Shown here: positions 1 through 11,341 of the stretch, piece by piece
Layout: each line of letters begins with the position of its first letter
How positions within the stretch are numbered: position 1 is the first letter of the stretch
Origin: Nitzschia sp. pyKryTriq1
Taxonomy: Eukaryota > Bacillariophyta > Bacillariophyceae > Bacillariales > Bacillariaceae
Direction: 5' to 3'
Assembly (NCBI GenBank): GCA_956465555.1
Contig: OY101130.1
Span: 558,001-622,000, forward strand
DNA: 64,000 bases
Notes under the pieces: generated by a model
The model's database searches: none
Seen by the model: the letters and a program-made list of their open reading frames with translations, nothing else
Told to the model about the DNA's origin: nothing
Made by a program: the position numbers and the translations under genes

Positions 1-720
1 AGAGAGAGAGACGAGGAGGAGTCTACCGGTACCGTACAGTCTACCCCGGTACCGCTAGATGTAGAGACGACGAAGAGAGTCTTAACCGAGAAGAATAGCT
101 ACTGTAGTAAAGCACCTCCGGACGCGACGACTCCTCCTCCTCGTACCCCGAAAACAAGTACGGTACAGCACGTATCTCATATACTGCAGCAAGAAGGGTA
201 GTACCAGGTACAGAGTACCAGGTACCTGGTAGTCTACTGTCAAAGTACCGGTAATTACTGTAGGTCCCGTGCGTATCGGTACCCGTCTGCCGTGCGCATG
301 CACGTGGGTTGCCCGTACCAAAAATAATAATGCCCGAAGTTTGCGAGCTCCGCGGAGTTGCCCGTTGGATTGGAGTTCTCCTTCTCGTCTCAGGTCCGTT
401 CCTACTAAGAGTAGACGCGAAATCGGAATTTGAGGCTATTATGTCGTGGTCGTGCGGGGGACCCCGCTCGCTCATGGGAGTCTTCTACAGTATTTACCCG
501 TGCGCTCGCTGCCGGATGAAATAGTCGAGTGAATCAATCATTGTCCTCGAAAAATTCCAGCGACCGCAATAAAACGACTGAAAAAAGTAAATCTTCCAAA
601 TCTCGCATTATCTCATCATGACAATGATGGCGCCAAAGAGTGTACCTGGTACCCTGGTACGTATGTGGCACATCCTTGCTCCGCTCAATAGCCATCACAT
701 ACAACACTGGTACATCGTTA
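1..720. other. Intergenic / upstream region of RNase HII gene
   Basis: No gene is supported here. The region begins with an AG dinucleotide run and holds several GTAC-containing palindromes (24-55, 161-290 and 642-660), of the kind found in most other gaps of this window. Open frames on both strands are short, low in complexity and match no family I recognise. The reading frame of the downstream RNase HII stays open back to 640, but it starts there with GTG and has no ATG before 721. Confidence 0.6.
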
Positions 721-1830
721 ATGAACCTTCGTCGTCTGGTACCATTGGCAGCTCGAGTCGCCGCCATCGCACCACCGCCTCCCAACAGCAACAACAACAA
801 CATCTTGTATCCCCATTGTTTTTCGACTTGCGTGACATCCACAACGATCATGCCTCGTCGAAGTCTCCGCCTACAAGGCCTTCGTGCTGTGTCGTCGGAA
901 GAGACGGAGCAACCGACCATTTCTCCTTCTTCTTCTTCCGACGACCTTTCCAAAAAACGCAGACGATCTGCCGCCACTACCAAGAAGAAGAAGAAAAACG
1001 TGGTCGAAAACAAGCCTCAGCAAGAACAACAACAGAAACCCACAACAACAACTAGTACTGTGTCGAGTTGCCTTCCCCGTACCGTGGAACAATCCATACT
1101 CTCAAAGTTCTCCCATGTCCAACATGTGATTGGTATTGATGAGGCCGGACGAGGTCCACTGGCTGGACCAGTCGTTGCTGCGGCTGTTTGGGCTCCGGTG
1201 GATCTGCAGGGCATAGTTGATAGCAAGAAAATCACAAAAGAAGAGGACCGGGAACGTCTCTTTGAGGAGCTGATCAAGATGGACCAAATTCAGTGGGCTG
1301 TCAGTATCATGGATGCCCAACGCATTGATGAAATCAATATCTTGCAGGCAACTCTAGAGGGGATGAGAATGGCAGCGACGGCTTTGGTGGACCCTCAGCT
1401 GCTGAAGATTCCAATCCGAATAGAAACATCCGTCGACCACTTGGGATGTTATGTCGTATGTTCGTCCAAACAAGAAGAACGCGTGGACTCGGTGGTGGAT
1501 CCGGAGGCTAGTCCTTACTACGCCCTCATTGATGGCAACAAGATCCCTAAAGACATGCCGTGTCCATCGGAATCCATGGTCAAGGGCGATGGAAAGGAAT
1601 TTTGTATCGCCGCGGCGTCAGTGCTCGCCAAAGTGACGCGGGATCGATTGATGCACGGTTATGATGTCATGTATCCCGACTACAATCTGAAACAACACAA
1701 GGGATATCCCACCGCGGCTCATATGAAGGCTGTGTTCCAATTCGGCGCCTCTCCGATCCATCGCAGGACATTTGCGCCTCTGAAACACATGGAGTTTGAT
1801 GAGGATGGAAAGATACTGAAAGCACAATAG
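721..1830 (+). CDS. Ribonuclease HII, bacterial type, probably organelle-targeted
   Basis: This is an endonuclease that cuts the RNA strand of RNA-DNA hybrids and removes single ribonucleotides from DNA. From the ATG at 721 it has 369 residues. The catalytic signature GIDEAGRGPLAGP lies near residue 137, followed by a DGNK motif and a KGDGKEF...ASVLAKVTRDR segment carrying the further acidic residues. It ends with the HKGYPTAAH and SPIHRRTF motifs typical of bacterial RNase HII rather than eukaryotic RNase H2A. The first 130 residues are an extension: from residue 1 an Arg/Ala-rich, acid-poor stretch that looks like a mitochondrial or plastid presequence, then a Ser/Lys/Gln-rich linker. A second ATG at 850 would give 326 residues without that presequence. 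Single exon. It converges on the C2-domain gene with about 45 bp between stop codons. Family sure; organelle inferred. Confidence 0.92.
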   Translation: MNLRRLVPLAARVAAIAPPPPNSNNNNILYPHCFSTCVTSTTIMPRRSLRLQGLRAVSSEETEQPTISPSSSSDDLSKKRRRSAATTKKKKKNVVENKPQQEQQQKPTTTTSTVSSCLPRTVEQSILSKFSHVQHVIGIDEAGRGPLAGPVVAAAVWAPVDLQGIVDSKKITKEEDRERLFEELIKMDQIQWAVSIMDAQRIDEINILQATLEGMRMAATALVDPQLLKIPIRIETSVDHLGCYVVCSSKQEERVDSVVDPEASPYYALIDGNKIPKDMPCPSESMVKGDGKEFCIAAASVLAKVTRDRLMHGYDVMYPDYNLKQHKGYPTAAHMKAVFQFGASPIHRRTFAPLKHMEFDEDGKILKAQ

Positions 1831-1875
1831 CATACGGTATAGATGTATTCGAAATTCTGCTTTTTATAGTAATCA

Positions 1876-4800
1876 TCAGTCGTAGTTCTCCACTACTTCA
1901 AACCCCAATTCTTCGTCATTATCCTGGTTTTCGGTATCGAGAATGGTTGGAGCGTGGGGTATTCCTTCGGAAGCGTAGGGATGAATGCGTGGGGACGCTT
2001 GTTCTTGCTGCAAAGGTCGACTATGAGTATCGCTCAAGTCAAGAGTTGGTTGCCAGGCCTCATTGCGGACAAGACTGTTCGGTGGGTTGATGCTGGCGTC
2101 ATTGGCACCACTTGCTGTCGACGTTGGACTCTTTGCCGCAAGACTTTCAAAGGCCGACATGGCATCTTGGGCTTGGTCCATGGAATCGGCCATTTCAAAC
2201 CCTAGTTCAATCATACTTTGGTGATCCTGGCGATCACTACTAGGGATTCGTACAGGTGCGGCTGAGGCGGGAATGATCATTGAATCCTCATCATCTTCGT
2301 CAAAAGAATCAAAGTCATGAACAGACGAAAATTGGAAGCGTCCACCAACATCGGCATCTTCATTGTCACTAACGGTACCGCTACCATCTTCGCTATCTTT
2401 GAGCACATTATGCACAAAACCAGCCTCTGCATCGTACAAATCAAGAATCTCGAGTCCTTCTTCCGCAAAGACGGATTGGCGGCGCGATTGGGGTGTGGTA
2501 CCGATGGGACTTGTTACAGCGCTAGGGCTCTTGTCGCGGTATTTCGTTTCAGCTAGCAGCCTTGCCTCGTTGGCAGCCTCGCAGGCCAAACTCGAAGCCT
2601 CCTTTCCCTTGGCAGATTCAACTATATTTCGCCTCCATTCACCTTCGGGTCGAGGGATCAAGTTACCATGAAGTTGCTGCCCAGGGATAAGAGGCAACTT
2701 TTCTATGGAGCGAGGAGCTTTAGAGCCACCACGATAGGCAGTTGACGACGGCAATGGAAAGTCCTTGTGAGGGGTCCAATAGATGGGTGGGACCCATGTA
2801 GCATACTTTCCGTACAGGATGTGACGAAAGGATTTGAGTTTTCCTGCATCTTCTTGTCGGCACCGGGCTTCAAACATGCGTGATGCAAATATTTGGTAAA
2901 TCTGTTGTTCGTCCGTGGGAACATTCCGAAACCAAATCAGATCCAATATCTTGTTCTGGGGACCCAAAAGCAGGAGCACCAGGATTCGACCTGTCCACAG
3001 TAACAGAAAGCCCCAGGGTATAAATATCAGGATAGTTCCAAGTAGCAAGAGACCCAAGGTGATCCAAAAGGCAGCGTCGCTTTCTTCCCAGGTGATTACG
3101 GCGTCGCAGAGGCGGCATAGCCTACAGACATCTGTGAACGACAACAATCGCGGTCAGTCTACAAGAAGCTCGCACATACTTTGACGAACTGCATAGACGT
3201 ACCTCCCAGAATGCCCTGTACCTTGCCCAAAACAATCAATAGTTCGACAGGAGCAGGTTGCGAGTTGTTTTGGATCTTAAAACTTTCAACTTCCTCAATT
3301 AATTTCTCTACTGCTTCTTTCTTTTCAATGAATTCCTTGTCGTGGGCAATCCGTTTCTGCATGGCTTCTTCTTGGACCTGAAGTTCCTTGGCTCCTGCAT
3401 TGGCGGCGATCGTAGTCCCAGTGGGAATTCCGCTGTTGCCGAACACCAAAATTCTAAAGTAATGAGCAAATGAAAAGCACCGTCGCCAAGGTGATGGCGA
3501 CGCCAAACGATCTTGCATTTGTTTCAGAAATGTCATGGCAATCGCAAAACACAACATTGCGGGAAATAATCGAGGCTTTTCCACTATGAAAATACCTAAA
3601 CAAAATGCCAAAAGGGAATAGAGAGGAAAGCCCACACCTCGTATCTGGATTTGGTCTCTCCAAAAGATCAAAGATCCTGTAGCATCCTGTATCGAATAAA
3701 GGATGCGACGAAGATATCCTTCTAAAATCTCATCAATGTAGCCCGTCAGCACTTGAAGACTAAAACGGGCTTGATTGTCGTATTCTCCGCAAGCGGTGTA
3801 ACGTGCCACGGCCATGCTTTTCCTTGTGATATTCTATTAGAAGGTAGAACAAGACCAAGTGATGCAATGTGAGTGTCACAGGTGCAAGCTGCCCGCAGGT
3901 CCGTGCTCAGCCACACAGTACAAACGTACATTTATGTAAACGGGTGGTGATGGACGCAGCGCCGCCAAGAGTACCTTTCGTTGATCCTCCATTTCGATAC
4001 GGATTCGTATCCTGATGCGTCCGTTCGATATTCGCTCGGTAGCATGGGAAGATCTACAGAGATCATATTCGAGATTGTAAACAGTTTCATTCTGGAAATG
4101 AGTCGGATTCACTTCTACGCGCCCGATACTCCGATGCTGCATTGGACTTCGTTTGTATCCAAAGATGGACAGATATAAGACCTGTGAGGGATGCTGTATA
4201 TAAAAGCAAAATGCTCGCTGACTCCAAGAAGGCCAATGTGGACTCAGTTCGTCGTGAATAACGTCCGTTTGGGCTATGGCATCCCCATAGACTACAGCGC
4301 AAAATGCGTCCGTCTCGTTGCCGACTTGACTGCCAATATCAACGTTAGGGAGACCATGGGCGCTCAAAACTTCTAGGTACAAGCGACCTATTGATGACGC
4401 CTTCGATCCAGCTTGAATCCACTTTCGGGATGGAAGTATGGTTTCTTTTTTTAGTGCCTCGCGTGAAATAAAACGACAGTTTTCGGGTTTGGCTTGTGGA
4501 TCAGGGTAGGGTTTGATTCGCACATACCCTGCAGGCGGTGGAATGGGATTTAAGTTGGGTGCCATGGCCAGAATGCTTTGTTCAGGCATTTCTGTAGTGA
4601 GGGTCGCCCTTGGTATATCTGGTTCTTGGATCACACCGGTATCCCTCCAATGCTTGGGTCTTGGTACTTGATTCCAATGATCTACAAAAGCCAAATCGGC
4701 TTGGGAAGCGATCCGACACCTGTACGCCAAAAAGGTCGGTTCTCCTTTGTCATCTGTGATAGGCTCACCCAATTCATTCATTAACTGCATTTCCATTCGT

Positions 4801-5309
4801 TTCTCGGTACATTCCTCCAAGAGCGTCGGAGCGGGAATTCGTATCTTTCCAATCGAGACCAGCTGTCGATCGGCCCGACTAGCGCGTAACATTCCTCGCG
4901 GTCGACCCCACACAGTAACTTTCAAGGCCTTCTTATTTTCAATATCACTGAGCGACACATGAAAGGTCAAGAGCGAATCTTCTTGAACCGTCCAAATAGG
5001 ATCTCGAAGGCTTCGTTGAAGTATCTGCTGCGCGGATCCACCAAACAACCGGTTCATGTTCATGTAGAGTGCTTGAGTGATGCTTGAAGCCCTCGTGATG
5101 TGGGGAGAAAAGGGTTTTGTACGATGAATCGTCCGAGGACCGTATTGAATGACACAGTAGGTTTCCATGTTCGTCGCTGGAAGATTTCGGGCACCGATCA
5201 ATTCGAACAGGACGGGAAACGGCGTGGTCGTCTTTTTGGGTGAGCCGTCGTCATCTTGTGCCGATGCCTCTGGTACCAAAAGAGGGCTCAATTCCGATAC
5301 CACTGGCAT
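1876..5309 (-). CDS. Two-C2-domain, multi-pass membrane protein (MCTP-like)
   Basis: I assemble three exons (5309-3930, 3833-3203, 3131-1876) into 1088 residues. Introns 3834-3929 and 3132-3202 both begin GTACGT and keep frame. The upstream frame is open to 5399 but lacks an ATG before 5309. A first C2-like domain covers about residues 18-165 and lacks obvious calcium-binding aspartates. A second, at about 300-430, keeps an NETDAF...SPHWPSW pattern closer to a calcium/lipid-binding C2. Exons 2 and 3 then carry hydrophobic segments (around FPLYSLLAFCLGIFI, FPAMLCFAIAMTFL and FWITLGLLLLGTILIFIPWGFLLLW, here described by position 3500-3640 and 2990-3085) that resemble the membrane anchor of plant MCTPs, which tether membranes at contact sites. 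The last 300 residues are acidic and disordered. Architecture is clear; MCTP assignment is by resemblance. A local frame ambiguity near 3460-3490 could hide a further small splice. Confidence 0.75.
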
Positions 5310-5649
5310 TTTGCTTCTACATACAACAGGATGCTTTGGGTGGGGCTTTGGGGCTTTGGAGTTCCTTGCTCTTGTTGTATTGAATGTACCGGTACACAAT
5401 AAGCACTGCCTTTTTTATGCAATCGATTCTTCTAGAATAAAAATAGCATGGGATTTTCTCGAAAACGAAATCGCGAATCGCGAGGATCCAGGTCGACTCA
5501 TACGACCGTTTGCTCTTCCGTTCTATTTGGTCCTATTCCTGCGTCGACAAAATGCAGTCATCTTCTTTTGACTTTGGTCGTCCTTACTTGCTCGACGGTA
5601 TCTTCAAAGATTCTACAATGGTATTACCGACTCTAGTTGATTCTAGCTA

Positions 5650-7332
5650 TCACCAACCACTGAAATTACCGAATTTTGTCTTCTGTTGAGCCGCCTTTGG
5701 CTTGGCAGGCGGAGGCAGGACAGGAAAACCATCCTTGCCATTGTCATCGACTTCCTCCTTCTGCAAAGATACGGCGTTTTGTGGCAAGTACTTGCCGATC
5801 GTACTCGCGCCGCCAGCGGAGGCAGTACCGTTCGATTCTTTCGACTTTCGAGATCCCATCTTTCCCGCGGCCATGTCCTTTTTGCGCGCATCTTCTGCTT
5901 CCCGCTTTTGTATCAGATCTTCCATTCGTTTCATTTCCAGCTCTTCAGCTTCTTTGGCAGGATCCACAAGAATTTCCATTTTCAGAATTGTTACAGGCTC
6001 TGTGGGACGATCTTTCTTGTCAGTCGGCAGCTGCTGCATTTTCTCCAGCAGGGATTTTCCATCCACAACTTCACCAAAGACGCTATGCTTTCGATCCAAA
6101 TGGGGACACGACTTGAACGTGATATAAAATTGTCTCTTGTTGGTCGCTGCTCCAGCGTTTGCCATTGACAGAATACCGGGTCCCGCATGTTTCAATCGAT
6201 CATCGAATTCGTCCTCAAATGCTGGCCCCCATAAGCTCGCATCTTCTCCAACTTTTGCCTTTCCCCCTTGTAGCATAAATCCAGGAATCAACCGATGAAA
6301 CGATGTCCCATCGTACTTCTTGGCTTGACAGAGTCCCAAGAAGTTTGTACATGTCCGAGGGGCGATATCACAGTGCAATTCCAAGAGTAAATCACCAAGA
6401 TTCGTTATCATCCGCACATACCCCTTTTCTTTTCGAGCTTTCATAAGTTTGAATTGTGCTTGTAATATTTCTTCTTGTGAAGCCTCTCTGGTGGCATTCT
6501 CACTGGATACATCCATTGCCGAACTCGTAAAGGAACCCGAAGCCTTGCCAGATGTGTATTTCACTCCCGTCACATCTTTGGAATAAATTTTCATCTTTTT
6601 GGTGGCAGTCGCTGAAACACTTGATGACGATGATGTTGCAGCTGCTAATTCTTCCTCCTTTCGTTTCTTGGTTTGTTCCTTTTGAATTTGTTCCATGATG
6701 CGAGTAGCCGTGACAGAATGTTTGACGTTGTTGCTTGCCGATTGTTGTTTGTTCATCATTATCTGACCTCTTCCGCTCTGAATGTACCAAAAACTCTGAA
6801 TTTCACGTTTCTTTAGAAATTCCTCATCATCGGGATCATTTAATATCAGTACATCCTTTTGGGGGTGAAACTTTTTCCCGGTGGTCAAATCGAGCCAATT
6901 TTTGGGCTTGACGTTGAGTTCTTTGTACGCTTCGTAGGAGTAAACGTATGCTTCATTGCAGGACCGATCCAGTACTGCCACAATTTTGGTGTGGTCTTTG
7001 AAGGGTTTCGTTAATATGGGACATTGCCACCGCCCTTCCTCGTCTTGATCCATGTGCAAAGTGACAATATCCCTGGTGGCCAGTGGATTGCCTGTGATGG
7101 GGTCCTTGTTGTGTGCCAGCAAAAAATCCATCAACGCCACACTCTCAAAGACAACTCCATTCGTCAAGGTACACACGGGATTTGTAAAAGGGGACTGGGT
7201 CAAGGCGCAGCAATGAAAGGGTAATCGACGTTGGACCGTCCCTCCGGTCATCCCCGAACCAGAACGAAGTTGGGCATTTTTCCGATTCTCGCTGGCCGAC
7301 TGGTACTGTTTTTCTTTTTGACGCTTCACCAT
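5650..7332 (-). CDS. PPIL2: U-box cyclophilin, PPIL2/Cyp60 type
   Basis: This is a nuclear peptidyl-prolyl isomerase with an N-terminal U-box, a family that combines proline isomerisation with ubiquitin ligase activity and associates with the spliceosome. The single exon gives 560 residues, as expected for PPIL2. A U-box region lies at about residues 37-170, with the PPIL2-typical segments PFHCCALTQSPF and CPILTKPF. A Ser-rich linker follows, then a cyclophilin domain at about 302-460. It keeps the catalytic FHRLIPGFMLQGG motif and QFYITF; the position of the cyclosporin-contact Trp of cyclophilin A is His (SCPHLDRKH), so drug affinity is probably low. The C-terminal 100 residues are charged and helical, ending in a basic tail. 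The ATG at 7332 is the first in frame. Confidence 0.94.
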   Translation of the reverse strand: MVKRQKEKQYQSASENRKNAQLRSGSGMTGGTVQRRLPFHCCALTQSPFTNPVCTLTNGVVFESVALMDFLLAHNKDPITGNPLATRDIVTLHMDQDEEGRWQCPILTKPFKDHTKIVAVLDRSCNEAYVYSYEAYKELNVKPKNWLDLTTGKKFHPQKDVLILNDPDDEEFLKKREIQSFWYIQSGRGQIMMNKQQSASNNVKHSVTATRIMEQIQKEQTKKRKEEELAAATSSSSSVSATATKKMKIYSKDVTGVKYTSGKASGSFTSSAMDVSSENATREASQEEILQAQFKLMKARKEKGYVRMITNLGDLLLELHCDIAPRTCTNFLGLCQAKKYDGTSFHRLIPGFMLQGGKAKVGEDASLWGPAFEDEFDDRLKHAGPGILSMANAGAATNKRQFYITFKSCPHLDRKHSVFGEVVDGKSLLEKMQQLPTDKKDRPTEPVTILKMEILVDPAKEAEELEMKRMEDLIQKREAEDARKKDMAAGKMGSRKSKESNGTASAGGASTIGKYLPQNAVSLQKEEVDDNGKDGFPVLPPPAKPKAAQQKTKFGNFSGW

Positions 7333-8670
7333 GGCAACAACGGCTGGGTAATAATAGGCAGGTGTATGCCGGTATTGGATATGAAAGAGACTTTAAAGTG
7401 GGAATGCAACGGGGTCTCTGTTCTCCATGGGTTTGCCGCAAGGTGTTTCGCAACTTCGTCTGGTTTTGTCCTCCCCGCCCTCGCTCCGCCGGCCTATGTA
7501 TGTACTGTACATACCGGTATGGTTCGTGAAAAACGTGGTCGTGTCGGTCATGTCGGTCATGTTAGTCGACTTGATTTTTGGGCGGTCTCCGGTCAACAGA
7601 CGAACGCATCTATCGTCGGTGGGAATAAGTACAAGGACCGGGGTACCAGGTACCTGGCTGGTAGCACCAGTACCGGTAGTTCGGTCGCAGGTTTCTGAAA
7701 AGTAACCACGCCTATGATAACTCTAGCATAGGAGAACTCTCACGAAAGTCGAATCATCATCTCTGTGGTCGAACTAAAACCACCAACAACCGACGTGTGC
7801 CTTGCTTGGGCCATGCATGCGCGCTTTCCCACACATCTTTCTTCGCACAGCAGAGCCATCACCACCACGCACGCACGGATCAACGGTCACCATTGGCTCC
7901 CACGAAGTGACTCGTTTAGAGTTTTAGTTCCGTTCTTTTCCCGGGAAGTTAATCTGGCGCGTGCGTTACTTGTGTACGGGTACAGTGTTTAGTGACGAAT
8001 GGGGCTATAGTGAATTGTTCCTACGTCATTGGTGGCATATTATTTTGGAGATTCGCTACGTCAGCAACTTCTGGAGGCGAAAAAGATACCCTGACGACTC
8101 ACTTCCTGTAGAATCAACGTGGGAGTGGTACTCGAAACGCCAAAAATAGCCGAATTTCCCAAAGGGAGAAACTCGATGCCATCAATTCTTCTCTGTCTGG
8201 GCCCATTGCTTTCCACGAATGCGGCCCTATGCCCTACAGTACGATCGTACCTGGCTAGCTCGGTAGTACGTGTATCGCCGCATAGAGAAAGAAGTGCAGG
8301 TAACCGACCACGCCGTGACTTTCTGCCTGCCGAACAACTCCAACCGCACTTTGGGCGAAGCCGATTGCCACCGACGAGGAAAAAGGTACAGTAGTTTGGA
8401 AAGGTCCATTATTCCGCTCTCATTCCAAGGCACGCCGTCCCTTGTTTGTTGCATAGCAAGCATAGCAAACCTTTCCACCACCTGATTACGTTATCAGCTA
8501 AACATCATAGCAAGTCCATCGGAACCGGATCTGTGTTATTATTTCGCTGAACGAAAAGATACGTGTATCACATAAATTTCAAACGGTCATATTTCCATCG
8601 TTCTCCCCGAAAATCCGACCGATACCGCAAAATTCAAATAATAAACTTTTGAATAATCATAATATTCAAG
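7333..8670. repeat. Intergenic region with GTAC palindrome clusters
   Basis: No gene is supported in this 1.3 kb divergent gap between the cyclophilin and RING genes. It contains GTAC palindromes at about 7500-7517, 7642-7680 and 8238-8275, lying about 170-350 bp upstream of the cyclophilin ATG and about 400 bp upstream of the RING gene ATG. Short open frames on both strands look random. Confidence 0.6.
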
Positions 8671-9992
8671 ATGGCGTCTGATATGGAAGAACCCGCCGCA
8701 TGGCAACCAGACATGGAAGAACCTGAATGGCTTCAGCCAGGTATGCTGAAAGATCCAAGCGATGAAAGTGGGTCCACTGGATGGCATTTCGCCGACCAAC
8801 GATTCGGTGCCTTTGTCTTCGTCGTCGCTGGCTCTGCCATGTTTATTCTGTTCTTTGCTATTTTCCTTCGAGAATTCTATTGGAGGAAATATGGTGTCGA
8901 TCTCTGTCCTAGTTACAGAGGAGGGAATCGGCGACGAGAGACGGAGCAGGAGAGTAGCGATCGACTCATGGCCGAAGAACTGCAAAGGCGTTTGAATGAA
9001 GAAGAGCGTGAAGCGGAGCGCTTGTCCAAACGCAAGGAGCGAAGGACGTGGTATGAAATCTATATCAGGGACTTTACTATGGTAAGTTTCTTTAAATGAT
9101 AATCTATGGGGCATGGCAACAAGTGAACCCGCAAGGCTCACGATTTCCTTCTCCTTTGCCCCTTCTTCAGACTGTCACCACAGGGGACCTCTTTTACGCC
9201 CATGAAACGAATGGCACTGCCCATCTTGACAATGTGACGACAGAATCTTCAGAAGAAGAAGACATCGTTCCTGTAAGAAAATTCACCGCCTCAAGTATTA
9301 GTGACGAGGAGGCTGAGGAAATCGATGAGATTGAACGTGGCTTGAATGCCGATTTGATCTGTGCACCCGTTGCTTGCGAACCAACAGAAGAAGATGCGCA
9401 TTTATTTCTCCGATTGCCCGTGAAGGACGATGCGGGTATCTGTCGAACAGTGGATGCCAGCTGCAGTATTTGCTTTTGTGATTATGAAGGAGGAGATAAG
9501 ATCGTATGGTCCGGTCTTCAGTGTCGACATGCGTTTCACGACGCTTGCATTTTGCCTTGGTTGAGCAAAGGAAAGAAACGCTGCCCCATTTGTCGACACT
9601 GGTTTGTCCCGGGTGCACGAATCGAAGATCAAAAGAAAGAGTTGGAGGATCGTCTTCGACTGGAAGCTGAAGCCGCAGGATCCAGCGAAACCAGTGACGA
9701 AACGGACGACTCTCACTCCGATTCCGAGAATCAAGCGTCGACGACTTCAATTTCGACCGGAGAGGTGGACGAGCCTTCTACTACGGCACAAGAGCCCATG
9801 GCTACCGAGGCTCCGGGTCTGGATATCGAGTCTTGTTTAGGGCAAGGTGCGGAGGTCGATGCTTCCGCTGAAGTTGATCATGAAAAATCCTCTACCAACA
9901 AAGATTCGTTTCCAAGAGAATGCGTCCTTGGAAGATTGGAATCGACATCGGAGGTTGAATCCCAAGACGGTACCGGTATGGAGACTTCATGA
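8671..9992 (+). CDS. Membrane-anchored RING-H2 ubiquitin ligase candidate (first of two)
   Basis: Two exons, 8671-9081 and 9171-9992, join in phase 0 across an 89-bp intron (GTAAGT...CTTCAG) to give 410 residues. One hydrophobic membrane span sits at about residues 47-68, followed by a charged, coiled-coil-like segment. The RING-H2 finger is at about 234-280 in exon 2. It reads CSICFCDY...CRHAFHDACILPWLS...CPIC, with all eight ligands (C3H2C3). The tail of about 130 residues is acidic and Ser/Thr-rich. Such proteins usually recruit E2 enzymes to a membrane to ubiquitinate local substrates; the substrate and membrane are unknown. The same layout recurs in the gene at 39645-41152. Confidence 0.85.
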
Positions 9993-10104
9993 TCAGGGAG
10001 AACGGGTGCACTAATCCCACTATGATGCGACAACGATGTCACGTCAAAACATTTACATTTTGAAGCAATTATTTTAGAAGATTATCATTACAATTTAAGA
10101 TCGC

Positions 10105-10860
10105 CTAGCCTCCTCGTAAAGAATGAACGTCCAAACCGAACTGCCTTCCATCGAACTGCCACAAATCCTCGACCACTGCGTCAGCTTCGGCAATGAAAGC
10201 TTCCTTCTCCTCTTGGGTAAAGCGCTTGTCGGGGATGGCTACTACAAAACAACCAGCAGCCTTGCCAGCACGTACGCCCGACAAAGCATCTTCGAACACA
10301 AGACATTCAGACGGGTCAACTTGAAGTCTCCGAGCCGCTTCTAGGTAGATATCAGGAGCTGGTTTACCATTTATTACAGCTGGATCGTCGCCTGCTACAA
10401 TTGTTTTCATGTGCTGAAAGATTGTTTCGTGTCTTTTCCGTTTCTTTTCGACTCCTGCATAGCGGCTGGATGTCGCGATGGCCATTGGTAGGCCGGTCTT
10501 AGATAGCGCTTCCACCACTTCAGTGGCCCCATTACACGCCTGGATCTCTTCGCACATGGAACTTAGCGCATCCTCCCAATTTTTCCAAAATTGATCTGGG
10601 TTGGGGGGAGATCTTTCGTCTGTCACGCCCCAGTGATCTTTGGCGTATTTCAACGCAATAGGAGCCCATTCCGCGCCTCGAAGGCCCAGGATTTGCTTTT
10701 TCAATTCCCATGGTAGAATGCGATTGGACATGGGAGCATCCTGCAGTACATGGGCTGGCAGAGAAGAGCCGTAGGCAAGCAGCACGGCTTTGTCGCTCAG
10801 TGACTCCGTATCCAACAACGTCCCATCCATATCAAACAAAACTCCCTTTATTGTCGCCAT
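10105..10860 (-). CDS. HAD-superfamily phosphatase (pseudouridine-5'-phosphatase / sugar-phosphatase type)
   Basis: A 251-residue HAD hydrolase that should remove phosphate from a small phosphorylated metabolite. The nucleophile motif VLFDMDGTL places Asp10 and Asp12 next to the start. Motif II is ATSS, the motif III lysine is in GKPAPD, and the metal-binding motif IV is VFEDALSGVRAGKAAG. A helical cap domain lies between motifs I and II, as in the beta-phosphoglucomutase / HDHD1 branch. The ATG at 10860 is the first in frame; the open frame upstream has no ATG. No signal peptide is seen, so it is probably cytosolic. It converges on the first RING gene with about 110 bp between stop codons. 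The substrate cannot be read from sequence. Confidence 0.88.
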   Translation of the reverse strand: MATIKGVLFDMDGTLLDTESLSDKAVLLAYGSSLPAHVLQDAPMSNRILPWELKKQILGLRGAEWAPIALKYAKDHWGVTDERSPPNPDQFWKNWEDALSSMCEEIQACNGATEVVEALSKTGLPMAIATSSRYAGVEKKRKRHETIFQHMKTIVAGDDPAVINGKPAPDIYLEAARRLQVDPSECLVFEDALSGVRAGKAAGCFVVAIPDKRFTQEEKEAFIAEADAVVEDLWQFDGRQFGLDVHSLRGG

Positions 10861-11341
10861 AGTTCCTTGAGAAAAACAAGTGAAGAGGAAGCACAGAATG
10901 AAACACCTCTTCGTGGAAGAAAGACGACACAAAGACGGACGAGGCTCGGTGTTGAGAGATAAGAGATAATGAAGTGGGTAACCACTCGGCCAAGTGTAGC
11001 CAGCAAAAGATAATCAATCGTAGAGTAGAGGGCTGTTTCGCCCATTGCCACGGGTACCTCTACTCTAGATGGGTAGACGACTTCTACAGATCGCGGGAAA
11101 GGATGATGGGTCGACGTACGTACTTGGGTCCAATGAGTCAGACTCTGGACCTCGCACCCAAGAACAAAGAGCTCGTGTCTGTCGATTTTCTCGATAACTG
11201 TTTTCCGGTATCTAGCTTTGAGATCGATCTTTCTTGTAGCATCATAGTAGATTGAAGATGGAGTCCTCCATGTCAGGATACTTTGGGGCGTAAGAGACTA
11301 TCAATTGGAGCAATGCTAGTCAAAGTGCGGGTCTACCACTA
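10861..11341. other. Intergenic region, HAD gene promoter side
   Basis: About 480 bp with no supported gene. GTAC motifs occur near 11052 and at 11113-11122, about 200-260 bp upstream of the HAD phosphatase ATG. It also covers the 3' flank of the MoeB-rhodanese gene. Confidence 0.5.
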
